Source: CAZGMJ01 sp964526785 (lineage in GTDB: Bacteria; Planctomycetota; Phycisphaerae; Sedimentisphaerales; Anaerobacaceae). Taken from it: DNA of 7,211 nucleotides. Position 1 is the first letter of the stretch; each line of letters begins with the position of its first letter. The notes under the pieces were generated by a model. It was not told the origin of the DNA and made no database searches. It worked only from the letters and a program-made list of their open reading frames with translations. Both the position numbers and the translations under genes were made by a program. The stretch lies in assembly GCA_964526785.1 (NCBI GenBank), contig CAZGMJ010000122.1, positions 1 through 7,211 of the forward strand, in the 5' to 3' direction. Positions 1 through 6,765 of the stretch are shown one piece after another.

Positions 1-3000
1 CTCCAGGTGCTGCCGCTCAGCGCCCGGGCCTTGATGTGCGTGCTCTTATCCAGCGCAAGCGGACCGGTATAGCGAATGGCGTTGGGGCTGACCGTACTGG
101 GATTGCCCGTACTCTCGGTGGTCGCCAGGGTTGCCGAAATCAACAGATCGGAACTGCTGGTGGACTGATTCAGTGCGTGGATGGCCAGAATATTGCCGCC
201 GGCCTGCAGCGCGCTGCGATGGGCGGTAATGTCGAAGTCCGCCAGATTCACGGCGTCGGAATCGCTGTGGCTGCCCGAGGCCTCGGAGTTCCAGGACAGG
301 GAACTCGGGGCGTTGGCTCGGGCGACTTCCGTGCCGTTGATATAGGCGACGAAGCCGTCGTCGTAGCGGATCCTGAGGATCAGCGAGTTGAGATCGGCCG
401 GGTCGTTTTGCAGGTTGAAGGGGATCCGGATATAGCAGGTGGCGTTGCGGCTGTACATGGCCGATTCGACGTCGATATCGATATAGCTCTGATAGCCGCT
501 GGAGCGTTCGTAGCCGATGCCGCCGGTCCCGGCGGTCCAGCCGCTGTCGTCGAACGCGCTGCCGCCGCGCCAGGCCTCGCCAACCGGTGCGGTCGGGACC
601 ATCGCCCGCTTGGAGGCGGTCTCCGGCACCAGCGTGATCAGTTGGCTCGAGCCCGAGCCGGCGCCGACGGGCCTCGGATCGCTGCCGTCGAGCGTGTACC
701 AGACGGTCCCCGCCGTCGCGGCCATCGACAGTACGCCGCCGGCAGCGACGTACCCGCCGTGCTGCGAACCGCCGTTGATCCGGAAGACCGGTGCATCAAT
801 ACTCGGATACAGCCCGGCGCTCCTGAGCGAATTGAGAACCGACGAGGATCGCGATGGGAAGAAACCGTTGGCCTTGCTGCTGACCGTACTGAGCCAGTTG
901 GTTCGCATATAGGGGGTACTCTGTCTGTTATCACCCCAGCGGCCCGATTCGCCGCGAATGGCCTGGTCTATCTGCTGCGTTCGCTGCTGGAACAACTCCA
1001 AAGTCCTCGGATAGGTGAGGGCGCCGTCGTTGAAGAAATGCCGGTGGATGTGATCGGCGAATCGCATCCGGTATTCCGGGCTGTTATCCAGGCGGGAATG
1101 AATGTCATAGGGACTTTCCCCAATGTCATTGCTCCCTTCGAGGCTATGCTCGGCATCCCATGAGTGGAACCGCCAGAGGCCGTCCGGCTGCCGATGCGTT
1201 GCGTACCAGTTCTTGTGCGGCCAGTCATGATTGCCCGTGTACCAGTTGGCGAGCAGATACGTGATGAGGTTGTCGACGTCAAGCAGCCGGCACAGAGCCT
1301 CATACCTGGAGATATTGCCCGGATCCGACTGAACGGCGCCGGCGGCGCTGACCATCGCATTGAAGCTGCTGCTCGCACTGCCGCCTGTCCCGTTGTTGAT
1401 GACTCCGCCGGCGTTGTGTTTGACGGCGTCATATTCCTCTTTCTCGCCGCCGAAGGTCTCGGCCGCCCACGAATGGTCGGGTCGCTCATGGATATAGTAC
1501 ATACCCCAGTACAGGCCGTTGATATAGATATGTGCATATCGTCCGTGGGGCGAGTGTCCGCCCATGGCGTTGTGCAGATCAGCAACATATTGATCCTGGA
1601 CATACAGGGCCGTGCCCCTTTGCCCGCCGCTGGGATGGAGCCAGGAGTGGTTCAATACTGCGTCGAGTACTACCGTGTCGAAGCTGTTGACCGGCGAATC
1701 CGGGAACATTTCGACATTGAATTTCGGCAGGCCTCCCGTTGGCGTTCGGTCGTCCGTCGTCGTTTTGAATCGCGGCCTCATGGATAGTTTGAACGATTTC
1801 CAGCGATTGAGGCTCGTGCCGCCGCCGCTGACGCCTCCCTGCATGGCAATTGCGCAATTCTGCTGGGCCGTTTCTGCCGTATTCGGGTCTATCCATTCAA
1901 AGGAGCACACGCGTTCGGTGCCGTCCTGCGACTGATTGATGTAGATGCCTTTGCTTCCGAACCAGTCGTCCTTTTGCATAACGAGTGAGATCGTCGGAAC
2001 GGCGGTCAGGTCCGCCTCGGTCAGGCGGTTGGCGGCATTGGAGTTGTTCACGACGTCCGGGTCCACCTGGTAGTCTCCCGTGACGCCTCCCCAGGATGTC
2101 GGATAACCGGTCGGCACGTCCTGGGCGCCCGAGGAGCTTGTTGCCTGATCGAGAACGTCCGCGGGAAATATGTACGTATGGGTATCGACATTCGTCGGTC
2201 GCCATCCCGACTTGAATGCGGCCGCACGGACCGTCATCGTCGTGCCTATCAAGACCGGACTGGAAAAAACGATGCCGTGCGTCTCGGTAGGGGTGCTGCC
2301 ATCTACAGTATAGCGAATCGTGGCATCCTCGGTATCCGAGTTGATGACAAGGAAGAACGGTTCATCATAGAAACCGCGGTCATGGCTGAACTGCGTGTCT
2401 TCAACGATATTTATGAACGAGCCGTTATTTGTCTGTCCGGGACTCGGATCGAGCGTTACCCACTTCTTTGCGCCGTCAAACTGCCGTCCAAAGGAGATAT
2501 CGGCATCCTGATTGCCGAATTCTATGGAGTCGAGAAGTGTGGCCCCGTCCGTATCGTAGAGTGCGATCTGCTCGCCATCGGAATCCAGTTGAAAGGACGC
2601 ATGCAGTCCAGCGTCACCCACATCCTCATCCGCCCAAACGACGACATAGTCCTGCGGCAGAAGCAGTGTTTGCGCGGTATTCCCGCTCGGGAATCGCCAT
2701 TTCATGGGGGTGTCGAAATCGTCCGTGAGGTAGAAGCCGGCCAGATCAACCGGTTCATCGCCGGCGTTGTATATCTCGATCCAGTCCTCATTCTGTCCCT
2801 GCGGATCGGTTGACGAAATATGGTTCTGCGCAAGGAACTCGTTGATCAGGAGCTGGGCGCCGTCGCCGGTCAGCCAGTTGGAAGCCAACAAGGCAAAATC
2901 GGTGGCATTGACACCATCTTCACCGTCAAAATCCGCCTGGCTTCCGCTTGGATCGAGCCATTGCTGTGCAAACAGGAAGAGGTCCGATCTGTTGACTTTC

Positions 3001-3911
3001 TTGTCACTATTGAGATCGCCGATGAGCGTCCTGATAATCTCGATTGTCACCTGTGAGACGGCATGTTGGGAAAGCTCGTCCCAGACGTCGATTTGCAGGA
3101 GATATGTGCCGGGTTCGGAAAAAACGGCGCATGCGTCGGCTACGCTATCGGACGGTTCGAAGCCCACTTCGCCGGGGCCGCTCAGCGCGGTCCACTGCAC
3201 GCTTAGTTGCTCCAGACCGCATGGGTCGTCATCCTCCACCCAGGGGGTCAACTGCAATGTATCCTCCGGCCAGGTCAGGGCTTCGTAGTCGCCGGCATCC
3301 ACCTGCGGCGGATTGTTGGCGGGTTGCCCGCTGCCGGCCTTCGCGGCGACGGTGTACATATTCCTGCTGCCGGTGTCGTTCTGCGTACCAAGAGTCGTCG
3401 TGCCGGCCGAGACACTGAGAGAGAATACCGACGAGTAATTGTCGATGTCGCCGTCGCCGCCTTCGTCGATTCCAATGTCGCTGCCGGTATCCGTGAATCC
3501 CAGTTCGCCGACCCACGTCATGCCCGCCGCCGAGAGATTCGGAGCCACTCCATGACCTCCGGGCGTATCGCCTACTCTATTGTCGATGATAATATACACC
3601 GTTGCGCTCTGGGCGAGGGTGACTTGTAGGGAGTAATTCGCGACCGTCTTATCGTCGTTGGACGTGAGTATGTACTCCGAGTCCGTTAATGCCTCAGGAA
3701 CAGTCCGATACACGTGTGTGCGATCCACGTAACAGAGGCTCTCTTCGCCGAGGGGCAGTGGATATACAACCGGTGCCGGGTTTCCGCTGGAACCGCCTCG
3801 CGTTACATCCGTAATCACATCCGCATACGCCCCGGGGTTTATCGCCATCAAGCCGAAGAGAAGGAACAGAATCATTGAAGTCGAGCAGATACGGCTTCTG
3901 TCAGCAGGCAT
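1..3911 (-). CDS. Secreted multidomain CotH kinase family protein with lamin-tail and dockerin-like domains (3' end outside window)
   Basis: One open frame of 1303 codons runs without a stop to the left edge, so the C-terminus is missing. Start ATG 3911 follows GGAGA by six bases. Visible parts: signal peptide 1-30 (cut after AYA); beta-rich domain ~31-190; PKD-like domain ~199-296; dockerin-like pair of calcium loops 298-347 (DLNSDKKVNRSD, then D327/D329/E331/D338); lamin-tail domain ~353-495 (INEFLAQN, DWIEIYN, final SPGQTN); chitobiase-C-like repeat ~500-582 (YTVDGS); CotH domain ~587-1030 (WKSFKLSMRPRF from W704, NGLYWGMYYIHERPD with E809, NHDW at 894-897, WDAE at 918-921); second chitobiase-C-like repeat from ~1041, interrupted by a jelly-roll-like insert at ~1081-1274. 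CotH proteins are atypical kinases; Bacillus CotH phosphorylates spore-coat proteins. Here the signal peptide implies action outside the cytoplasm. The substrate is unknown and kinase activity is inferred from motifs only. Confidence 0.92.
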   Translation of the reverse strand, partial: MPADRSRICSTSMILFLLFGLMAINPGAYADVITDVTRGGSSGNPAPVVYPLPLGEESLCYVDRTHVYRTVPEALTDSEYILTSNDDKTVANYSLQVTLAQSATVYIIIDNRVGDTPGGHGVAPNLSAAGMTWVGELGFTDTGSDIGIDEGGDGDIDNYSSVFSLSVSAGTTTLGTQNDTGSRNMYTVAAKAGSGQPANNPPQVDAGDYEALTWPEDTLQLTPWVEDDDPCGLEQLSVQWTALSGPGEVGFEPSDSVADACAVFSEPGTYLLQIDVWDELSQHAVSQVTIEIIRTLIGDLNSDKKVNRSDLFLFAQQWLDPSGSQADFDGEDGVNATDFALLASNWLTGDGAQLLINEFLAQNHISSTDPQGQNEDWIEIYNAGDEPVDLAGFYLTDDFDTPMKWRFPSGNTAQTLLLPQDYVVVWADEDVGDAGLHASFQLDSDGEQIALYDTDGATLLDSIEFGNQDADISFGRQFDGAKKWVTLDPSPGQTNNGSFINIVEDTQFSHDRGFYDEPFFLVINSDTEDATIRYTVDGSTPTETHGIVFSSPVLIGTTMTVRAAAFKSGWRPTNVDTHTYIFPADVLDQATSSSGAQDVPTGYPTSWGGVTGDYQVDPDVVNNSNAANRLTEADLTAVPTISLVMQKDDWFGSKGIYINQSQDGTERVCSFEWIDPNTAETAQQNCAIAMQGGVSGGGTSLNRWKSFKLSMRPRFKTTTDDRTPTGGLPKFNVEMFPDSPVNSFDTVVLDAVLNHSWLHPSGGQRGTALYVQDQYVADLHNAMGGHSPHGRYAHIYINGLYWGMYYIHERPDHSWAAETFGGEKEEYDAVKHNAGGVINNGTGGSASSSFNAMVSAAGAVQSDPGNISRYEALCRLLDVDNLITYLLANWYTGNHDWPHKNWYATHRQPDGLWRFHSWDAEHSLEGSNDIGESPYDIHSRLDNSPEYRMRFADHIHRHFFNDGALTYPRTLELFQQRTQQIDQAIRGESGRWGDNRQSTPYMRTNWLSTVSSKANGFFPSRSSSVLNSLRSAGLYPSIDAPVFRINGGSQHGGYVAAGGVLSMAATAGTVWYTLDGSDPRPVGAGSGSSQLITLVPETASKRAMVPTAPVGEAWRGGSAFDDSGWTAGTGGIGYERSSGYQSYIDIDVESAMYSRNATCYIRIPFNLQNDPADLNSLILRIRYDDGFVAYINGTEVARANAPSSLSWNSEASGSHSDSDAVNLADFDITAHRSALQAGGNILAIHALNQSTSSSDLLISATLATTESTGNPSTVSPNAIRYTGPLALDKSTHIKARALSGSTW

Positions 3912-3917
3912 AAATGG

Positions 3918-3922
3918 TCTCC
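3918..3922 (-). promoter_or_regulatory. Ribosome binding site of the CotH-family gene
   Basis: GGAGA on the minus strand lies six bases before ATG 3911. It favours this start over the in-frame ATG of Met13. Starting at 3911 also gives a normal signal peptide with arginines (R5, R7) ahead of the hydrophobic stretch. Confidence 0.65.
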
Positions 3923-4018
3923 AGTGCAGAATTCATATTCTGGAAGGGATTGTCATCGTCAGGAGATTGGATAGAAACCACCCGCCGCGCATCTTCCATT
4001 TCGTCCTCAGAAAACTGT

Positions 4019-4045
4019 CGCAGATGATGTACAATCTGCGTTTTT
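4019..4045 (+). terminator. Terminator-like hairpin with T-run, in front of the CotH-family gene
   Basis: CGCAGAT (4019-4025) and ATCTGCG (4034-4040) form a perfect 7-bp stem around an 8-base loop, followed at once by TTTTT (4041-4045). This is the shape of a rho-independent terminator for plus-strand transcription. No plus-strand gene lies upstream of it. Read on the minus strand, the same hairpin falls within the likely 5' leader of the CotH-family gene, where only a weak T-run (after ACAG) follows it. Confidence 0.5.
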
Positions 4046-4047
4046 AC

Positions 4048-4070
4048 ATCTTAACTTACCTTATCTTAAC
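4048..4070. repeat. Short direct repeat ATCTTAAC in the AT-rich block
   Basis: ATCTTAAC occurs at 4048-4055 and again at 4063-4070, 15 bp start to start, with TTACCTT between the copies. The second copy overlaps the proposed -10 of the minus-strand promoter. It may be a pair of binding half-sites or simply chance in AT-rich DNA. Confidence 0.3.
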
Positions 4071-4092
4071 ATATATCGGACAACGAGGTCAA
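4063..4092 (-). promoter_or_regulatory. Candidate promoter for the CotH-family gene
   Basis: On the minus strand TTGACC (4092-4087, five of six to TTGACA) is followed after 18 bases by TAAGAT (4068-4063, four of six to TATAAT). The bases just before it, TGT, make an extended -10. Transcription would start near 4056 and give a leader of about 145 bases that contains the 4019-4040 hairpin. This is a consensus match by eye, and planctomycete promoters are poorly characterised. Confidence 0.4.
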
Positions 4093-4194
4093 CGACTTTT
4101 CCGTCACCGTCGCGGCCGTTCACGTTCTTGTTCCAATTCGTTCAGTCAATAAAGGCGGGGTAAACCACACTACTATTGTTTTCGCGAGGACGGG

Positions 4195-4215
4195 CGGTTT
4201 GTTCGCAGGAAACCG
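4195..4215. repeat. Small inverted repeat CGGTTT/AAACCG
   Basis: CGGTTT (4195-4200) and AAACCG (4210-4215) can pair across a 9-base loop. No T-run follows on either strand. It lies just before the two perfect palindromes and may belong to the same structured stretch, but a 6-bp stem alone is weak evidence. Confidence 0.25.
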
Positions 4216-4231
4216 AGCAAAATCCACTCGG

Positions 4232-4251
4232 AAGATTACATATGTAATCTT
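4232..4251. repeat. Perfect 20-bp palindrome
   Basis: The half-site AAGATTACAT (4232-4241) is followed directly by its exact reverse complement (4242-4251), with no spacer. A further CACTC/GAGTG pair (4225-4229 and 4258-4262) could extend it as a hairpin. Such a site suits a homodimeric DNA-binding regulator or, in RNA, a hairpin with a very tight loop. No T-run follows, so it does not look like a terminator. Confidence 0.75.
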
Positions 4252-4273
4252 ATAGGTGAGTGAGGTCCTGATG

Positions 4274-4297
4274 AACCTTGTCTCGAGACAAGGTTTT
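4274..4297. repeat. Perfect 22-bp palindrome followed by TT
   Basis: The half-site AACCTTGTCTC (4274-4284) is followed directly by its exact reverse complement (4285-4295). As RNA on the plus strand it gives a 9-bp stem with a UCGA loop, ending in GGTTTT (4292-4297), so it could act as a weak intrinsic terminator. As DNA it could be a dimer operator. Its centre lies 43 bp from the centre of the 20-bp palindrome, and the two half-sites are different sequences. Confidence 0.75.
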
Positions 4298-4352
4298 CCG
4301 GTCTGGAGGGTTGTTGTCAGCGCAGGATACGTGGAAATGAGGCGGTGCGACT

Positions 4353-4365
4353 TGACAGGATGTCA
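4353..4365. repeat. Inverted repeat TGACA-gga-TGTCA
   Basis: Two 5-bp arms flank a 3-base spacer. The left arm is part of a perfect TTGACA hexamer (4352-4357), but no acceptable -10 lies 16-18 bases downstream, so I do not call a promoter here. It may be an operator half-site pair or chance. Confidence 0.3.
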
Positions 4366-4368
4366 GCC

Positions 4369-4396
4369 GGCCAGACGAGCCATATTGCTCTGGGCC
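4369..4396. repeat. Imperfect hairpin in the intergenic region
   Basis: GAGC (4377-4380) pairs with GCTC (4387-4390) around the loop CATATT. After a three-base bulge, CCA (4371-4373) pairs with TGG (4391-4393), and GG/CC extend the outer end around one unpaired G. No T-run follows. The structure is plausible but weak. Confidence 0.25.
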
Positions 4397-4500
4397 ACAA
4401 GGTACCACTCCCAATGCATGTGTTTTGACCGATCCGGTACGACTGCCGAGGTGAGCTTCCAAAATTGCTGCGTCCGGGGTGCTCTTTTTCTAGTCACTGC

Positions 4501-4529
4501 TTGCCGTGAGGCGTGCAATGGTTTAGAAT
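4501..4529 (+). promoter_or_regulatory. Candidate promoter for the DUF5916 gene
   Basis: TTGCCG (4501-4506, four of six to TTGACA) and TAGAAT (4524-4529, five of six to TATAAT) are separated by exactly 17 bases. Transcription would start near 4536 and leave a leader of about 90 bases before ATG 4627. This is the best sigma-70-like pair I found upstream of that gene. Confidence 0.42.
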
Positions 4530-4626
4530 CCGGCCGACCTGTGTTTGAACCCCGATGATTGTCACTTGCCCGGTTGGGAGATTGCATGCACATTGCGGCA
4601 GGGCTGATAGACACAATTAGCAGTAA

Positions 4627-6669
4627 ATGAAATACGTGAAGTTCTTGTCCATGGCCCTGCCGGCTATCAGCCTGCTTGTTTATCCGGTTGTCACACTGGC
4701 CCAGGGGCCGGTGCGCTGCCTGCGAGCTCGGAGGACCGAGCAACCGCCCGTGATTGACGGCTGTCTGGATGATGCCTGCTGGGAAGCAGCACACAGCACG
4801 ACCGGTTTCACCGACTATCGAAGCGAACAGAAGGCCACCGAACAGACCATCGTGCGCGTGCTGTACGATGACGAGAACATCTACGTGGCGTTCGAATGTG
4901 TCGAGCCGCATCCCGAACAGATCATTGCCGTGGAGCGAAAGTACGATCAGTCCCTCCAGGACGAGGATCGAGTCGAGGTGCGTTTCGACACATTTCGCGA
5001 TCGCAGGCGTGCATACATTTTCACCGTCAACACGCTGGGTACTCGCTATGATGCGCGGATCGGGTTGTTTGACTACGATGATTCGTGGGGATGCGAATGG
5101 TTCGCTGCGGCGGAAGTTGGCGAGAATCGCTGGTTTGCCGAGATGGCTATTCCGATAGGCAACATGCTGTTTCAGCGAAAGAACAATGTGGAGTGGGGAG
5201 TCAACTTCAGGCGTGTCGAAAAGAGTAAGCAGGAAAGCAGTTACTGGTACTTTCCCCACAGCCAGGCCAGCAGTCCGCAACATTACGGTGTCCTGACGAA
5301 TCTCGATCTGGCCGGCGCCGAGGTAGACTGCGAGCCCGCCTTCGAGACATACGTCAGCGGCAACGCGGACCTGCACCAAAGCAGCAATACGTTTTCGACG
5401 GGTGTGGACGTGTCGATGCGCTTGAATTCGAATTACGTCAGCGCTTTTACGATCAATCCCGATTTCGGACAGGTGGAGGCCGACCCGGACACCATCGAAC
5501 TGAGGGATACCGAGCGTTTTCTGAAAGAACGCCGGACCTTCTTTCGTGAGGGCAGCGAGCTTTTTGAAACGCCCATGAATATCTACTACAGCCGGCGACT
5601 GACCGATATCCAGGCCGGAGCGAAGGTAACGGGCCAGAGCAGGAAGTGGGCGATGGGGATGGTGAACGTACGCGGCGATATCCAGCGGGAGGGCCTTCAG
5701 CCGCGCGGCAATTTCAACGTCGGCCGGATGATATACAATGTTGCCGACAGTTCTCACGTGGGCGGCATCTGGGCCGATTCCCGCCGGTCCGGAGGCAGCA
5801 ACACCAGCGGCGGCCTGGATTCGCGCCTGTATCTCAACGAGACTACGTCCGTGACCGCCCAGATGCTTGGGCTGCGCGATTCGAACGGGATCGAGACCGA
5901 CGGCAAAGTGGATCGTGACGGGCACGGGCTCTATACGTCATTGGGCGGGGGAACACAACCGTTCTGGTACCGATTTCACTATCGCGATATTTCCCGGGGC
6001 TTCAAGCCAGATCTGGGCTACATCCCGCGCAGAGACATTCGAGGTCCCGGCTCGTATCTGCAATACCGCAAGAATCTGGCGGACAGTTTCGTGCGATGGT
6101 TCAGCGTTACTTCGGATATCGACTATTATCGCGACGGCAAGAACAACACAAAGCTTCGGGATTTCGAAGAGAGGGCGGGGGTCTGTTTCCAGAATGAAAT
6201 CGAACTGTGGTATGCGCGGGGCGACAACTTTCACGCGCCGTTCGAGAACCGCTACGATCAGTTCAAGCTGGAGTACAATGAAGAGCGGGATATGTGGGAT
6301 TCCTTCAGCGTTGGCTTTGAGAGGGGGGTATATGAGACCGAGCCCTATCACGAGTACTTCCTGGACAAGCCCTCGCGCATTACGGATCGGCTGGTGACCA
6401 CGCTGACCGGCAATTTTCGCGTCAAGGATCAGCGGGTGGGCGGGGACGAAAACATCTGGCTGTGGCGATCGGTGACCCAATACAGCTTCGTCTGGAATGC
6501 CAGAATCAAGCTTACGCTCGAACAGACATCAGAGGATCGCCATAACGTGACGGTCCTGTTCTCCTGGCCGGTAAAGAGGACGACGGATTTCTACGTGCTG
6601 TTCAACGATTACGGATCGGCCGAGGAAGACGTGCGGGCCGTGTTCGTAAAACTGGTATACAGATTCTGA
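4627..6669 (+). CDS. CBM9-like/DUF5916 outer-membrane beta-barrel protein
   Basis: A complete 680-residue protein. The signal peptide covers 1-25 (cut TLA|Q). A CBM9-like beta-sandwich follows at ~30-230, with PPVIDG (40-45), W52, DDENIYVAF (81-89) and DEDRVEVRFDTF from D112. The family signature NPDFGQVEADP lies at 277-287, then KERRTFFREGSELF from K300. The rest has many alternating polar and hydrophobic strands and ends in LVYRF; a C-terminal phenylalanine is the usual signal for barrel insertion by the BAM complex. The family is widespread in Gram-negative bacteria and has no settled biochemical role. Glycan binding or uptake is a guess from the CBM9 fold. ATG 4627 directly follows an in-frame TAA and is the first possible start, but no clear Shine-Dalgarno precedes it. 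The gene is divergent from the CotH-family gene. Length is somewhat short for the family, as I recall it. Confidence 0.93.
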   Translation: MKYVKFLSMALPAISLLVYPVVTLAQGPVRCLRARRTEQPPVIDGCLDDACWEAAHSTTGFTDYRSEQKATEQTIVRVLYDDENIYVAFECVEPHPEQIIAVERKYDQSLQDEDRVEVRFDTFRDRRRAYIFTVNTLGTRYDARIGLFDYDDSWGCEWFAAAEVGENRWFAEMAIPIGNMLFQRKNNVEWGVNFRRVEKSKQESSYWYFPHSQASSPQHYGVLTNLDLAGAEVDCEPAFETYVSGNADLHQSSNTFSTGVDVSMRLNSNYVSAFTINPDFGQVEADPDTIELRDTERFLKERRTFFREGSELFETPMNIYYSRRLTDIQAGAKVTGQSRKWAMGMVNVRGDIQREGLQPRGNFNVGRMIYNVADSSHVGGIWADSRRSGGSNTSGGLDSRLYLNETTSVTAQMLGLRDSNGIETDGKVDRDGHGLYTSLGGGTQPFWYRFHYRDISRGFKPDLGYIPRRDIRGPGSYLQYRKNLADSFVRWFSVTSDIDYYRDGKNNTKLRDFEERAGVCFQNEIELWYARGDNFHAPFENRYDQFKLEYNEERDMWDSFSVGFERGVYETEPYHEYFLDKPSRITDRLVTTLTGNFRVKDQRVGGDENIWLWRSVTQYSFVWNARIKLTLEQTSEDRHNVTVLFSWPVKRTTDFYVLFNDYGSAEEDVRAVFVKLVYRF

Positions 6670-6765
6670 GGCAGGACCCCGGTATAAGCGAGTATGGCAA
6701 GCATCCTGCAGGCGCATGACAGCCCACTATACCACTGCTTGTCAAGCCTCTGAGCAGATGCGTGC
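6670..6765. other. Convergent intergenic gap without a clear terminator
   Basis: These 96 bp separate the ends of two convergent genes. GGTATA (6681-6686) and TATACC (6728-6733) are complementary but 41 bases apart, and there is no T-run. I see no intrinsic terminator for either gene, so termination may be rho-dependent or overlapping. Confidence 0.4.

Larger units (their letters stand above)
3912..4626. other. Divergent intergenic region with no supported gene
   Basis: This 715-bp gap separates two divergently transcribed genes. Short open frames in it (3967-4152 plus, 4256-4558 plus, 4250-4462 minus) have no ribosome binding site, no recognisable domain and an odd residue make-up, for example many cysteines in 4256-4558. 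I treat it as non-coding. It contains an AT-rich block (about 4041-4078), a terminator-like hairpin, two perfect palindromes, further weaker inverted repeats and one candidate promoter per direction. No tRNA or known riboswitch could be fitted to it. Confidence 0.7.

Noticed and set aside
36..1163. 375-codon plus-strand open frame opposite the CotH-family gene
   Set aside because: It is antisense to a frame with clear domain content, has no ribosome site, and its alanine-, glycine- and valine-rich low-complexity translation is typical of a shadow in GC-rich coding DNA.
3967..4152. 61-codon plus-strand frame crossing the hairpin at 4019-4045
   Set aside because: It reads through a terminator-like structure and the AT-rich promoter block, and has no ribosome site or coding-like composition.
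4269..4297. Possible hammerhead ribozyme: CTGATGA followed directly by a stable hairpin
   Set aside because: The hammerhead core needs GAAA after stem II; here the hairpin is followed by TTTTCC. I also found no matching stem I and stem III arrangement.
4491..4557. tRNA-like string (GGTTTAGAATCC, TTTGAACCCC) on either strand
   Set aside because: The T-loop-like sequence has no complementary flanking stem and no cloverleaf or anticodon arm could be built.
4256..4558. 100-codon plus-strand frame in the intergenic region
   Set aside because: No ribosome site, no recognisable domain, unusually many cysteines and arginines, and it spans the palindrome and the predicted promoter of the next gene.
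4363..5925. 520-codon minus-strand open frame opposite the DUF5916 gene
   Set aside because: Most of its length is the mirror of a well-supported outer-membrane protein. No domain, signal peptide or ribosome site is visible.
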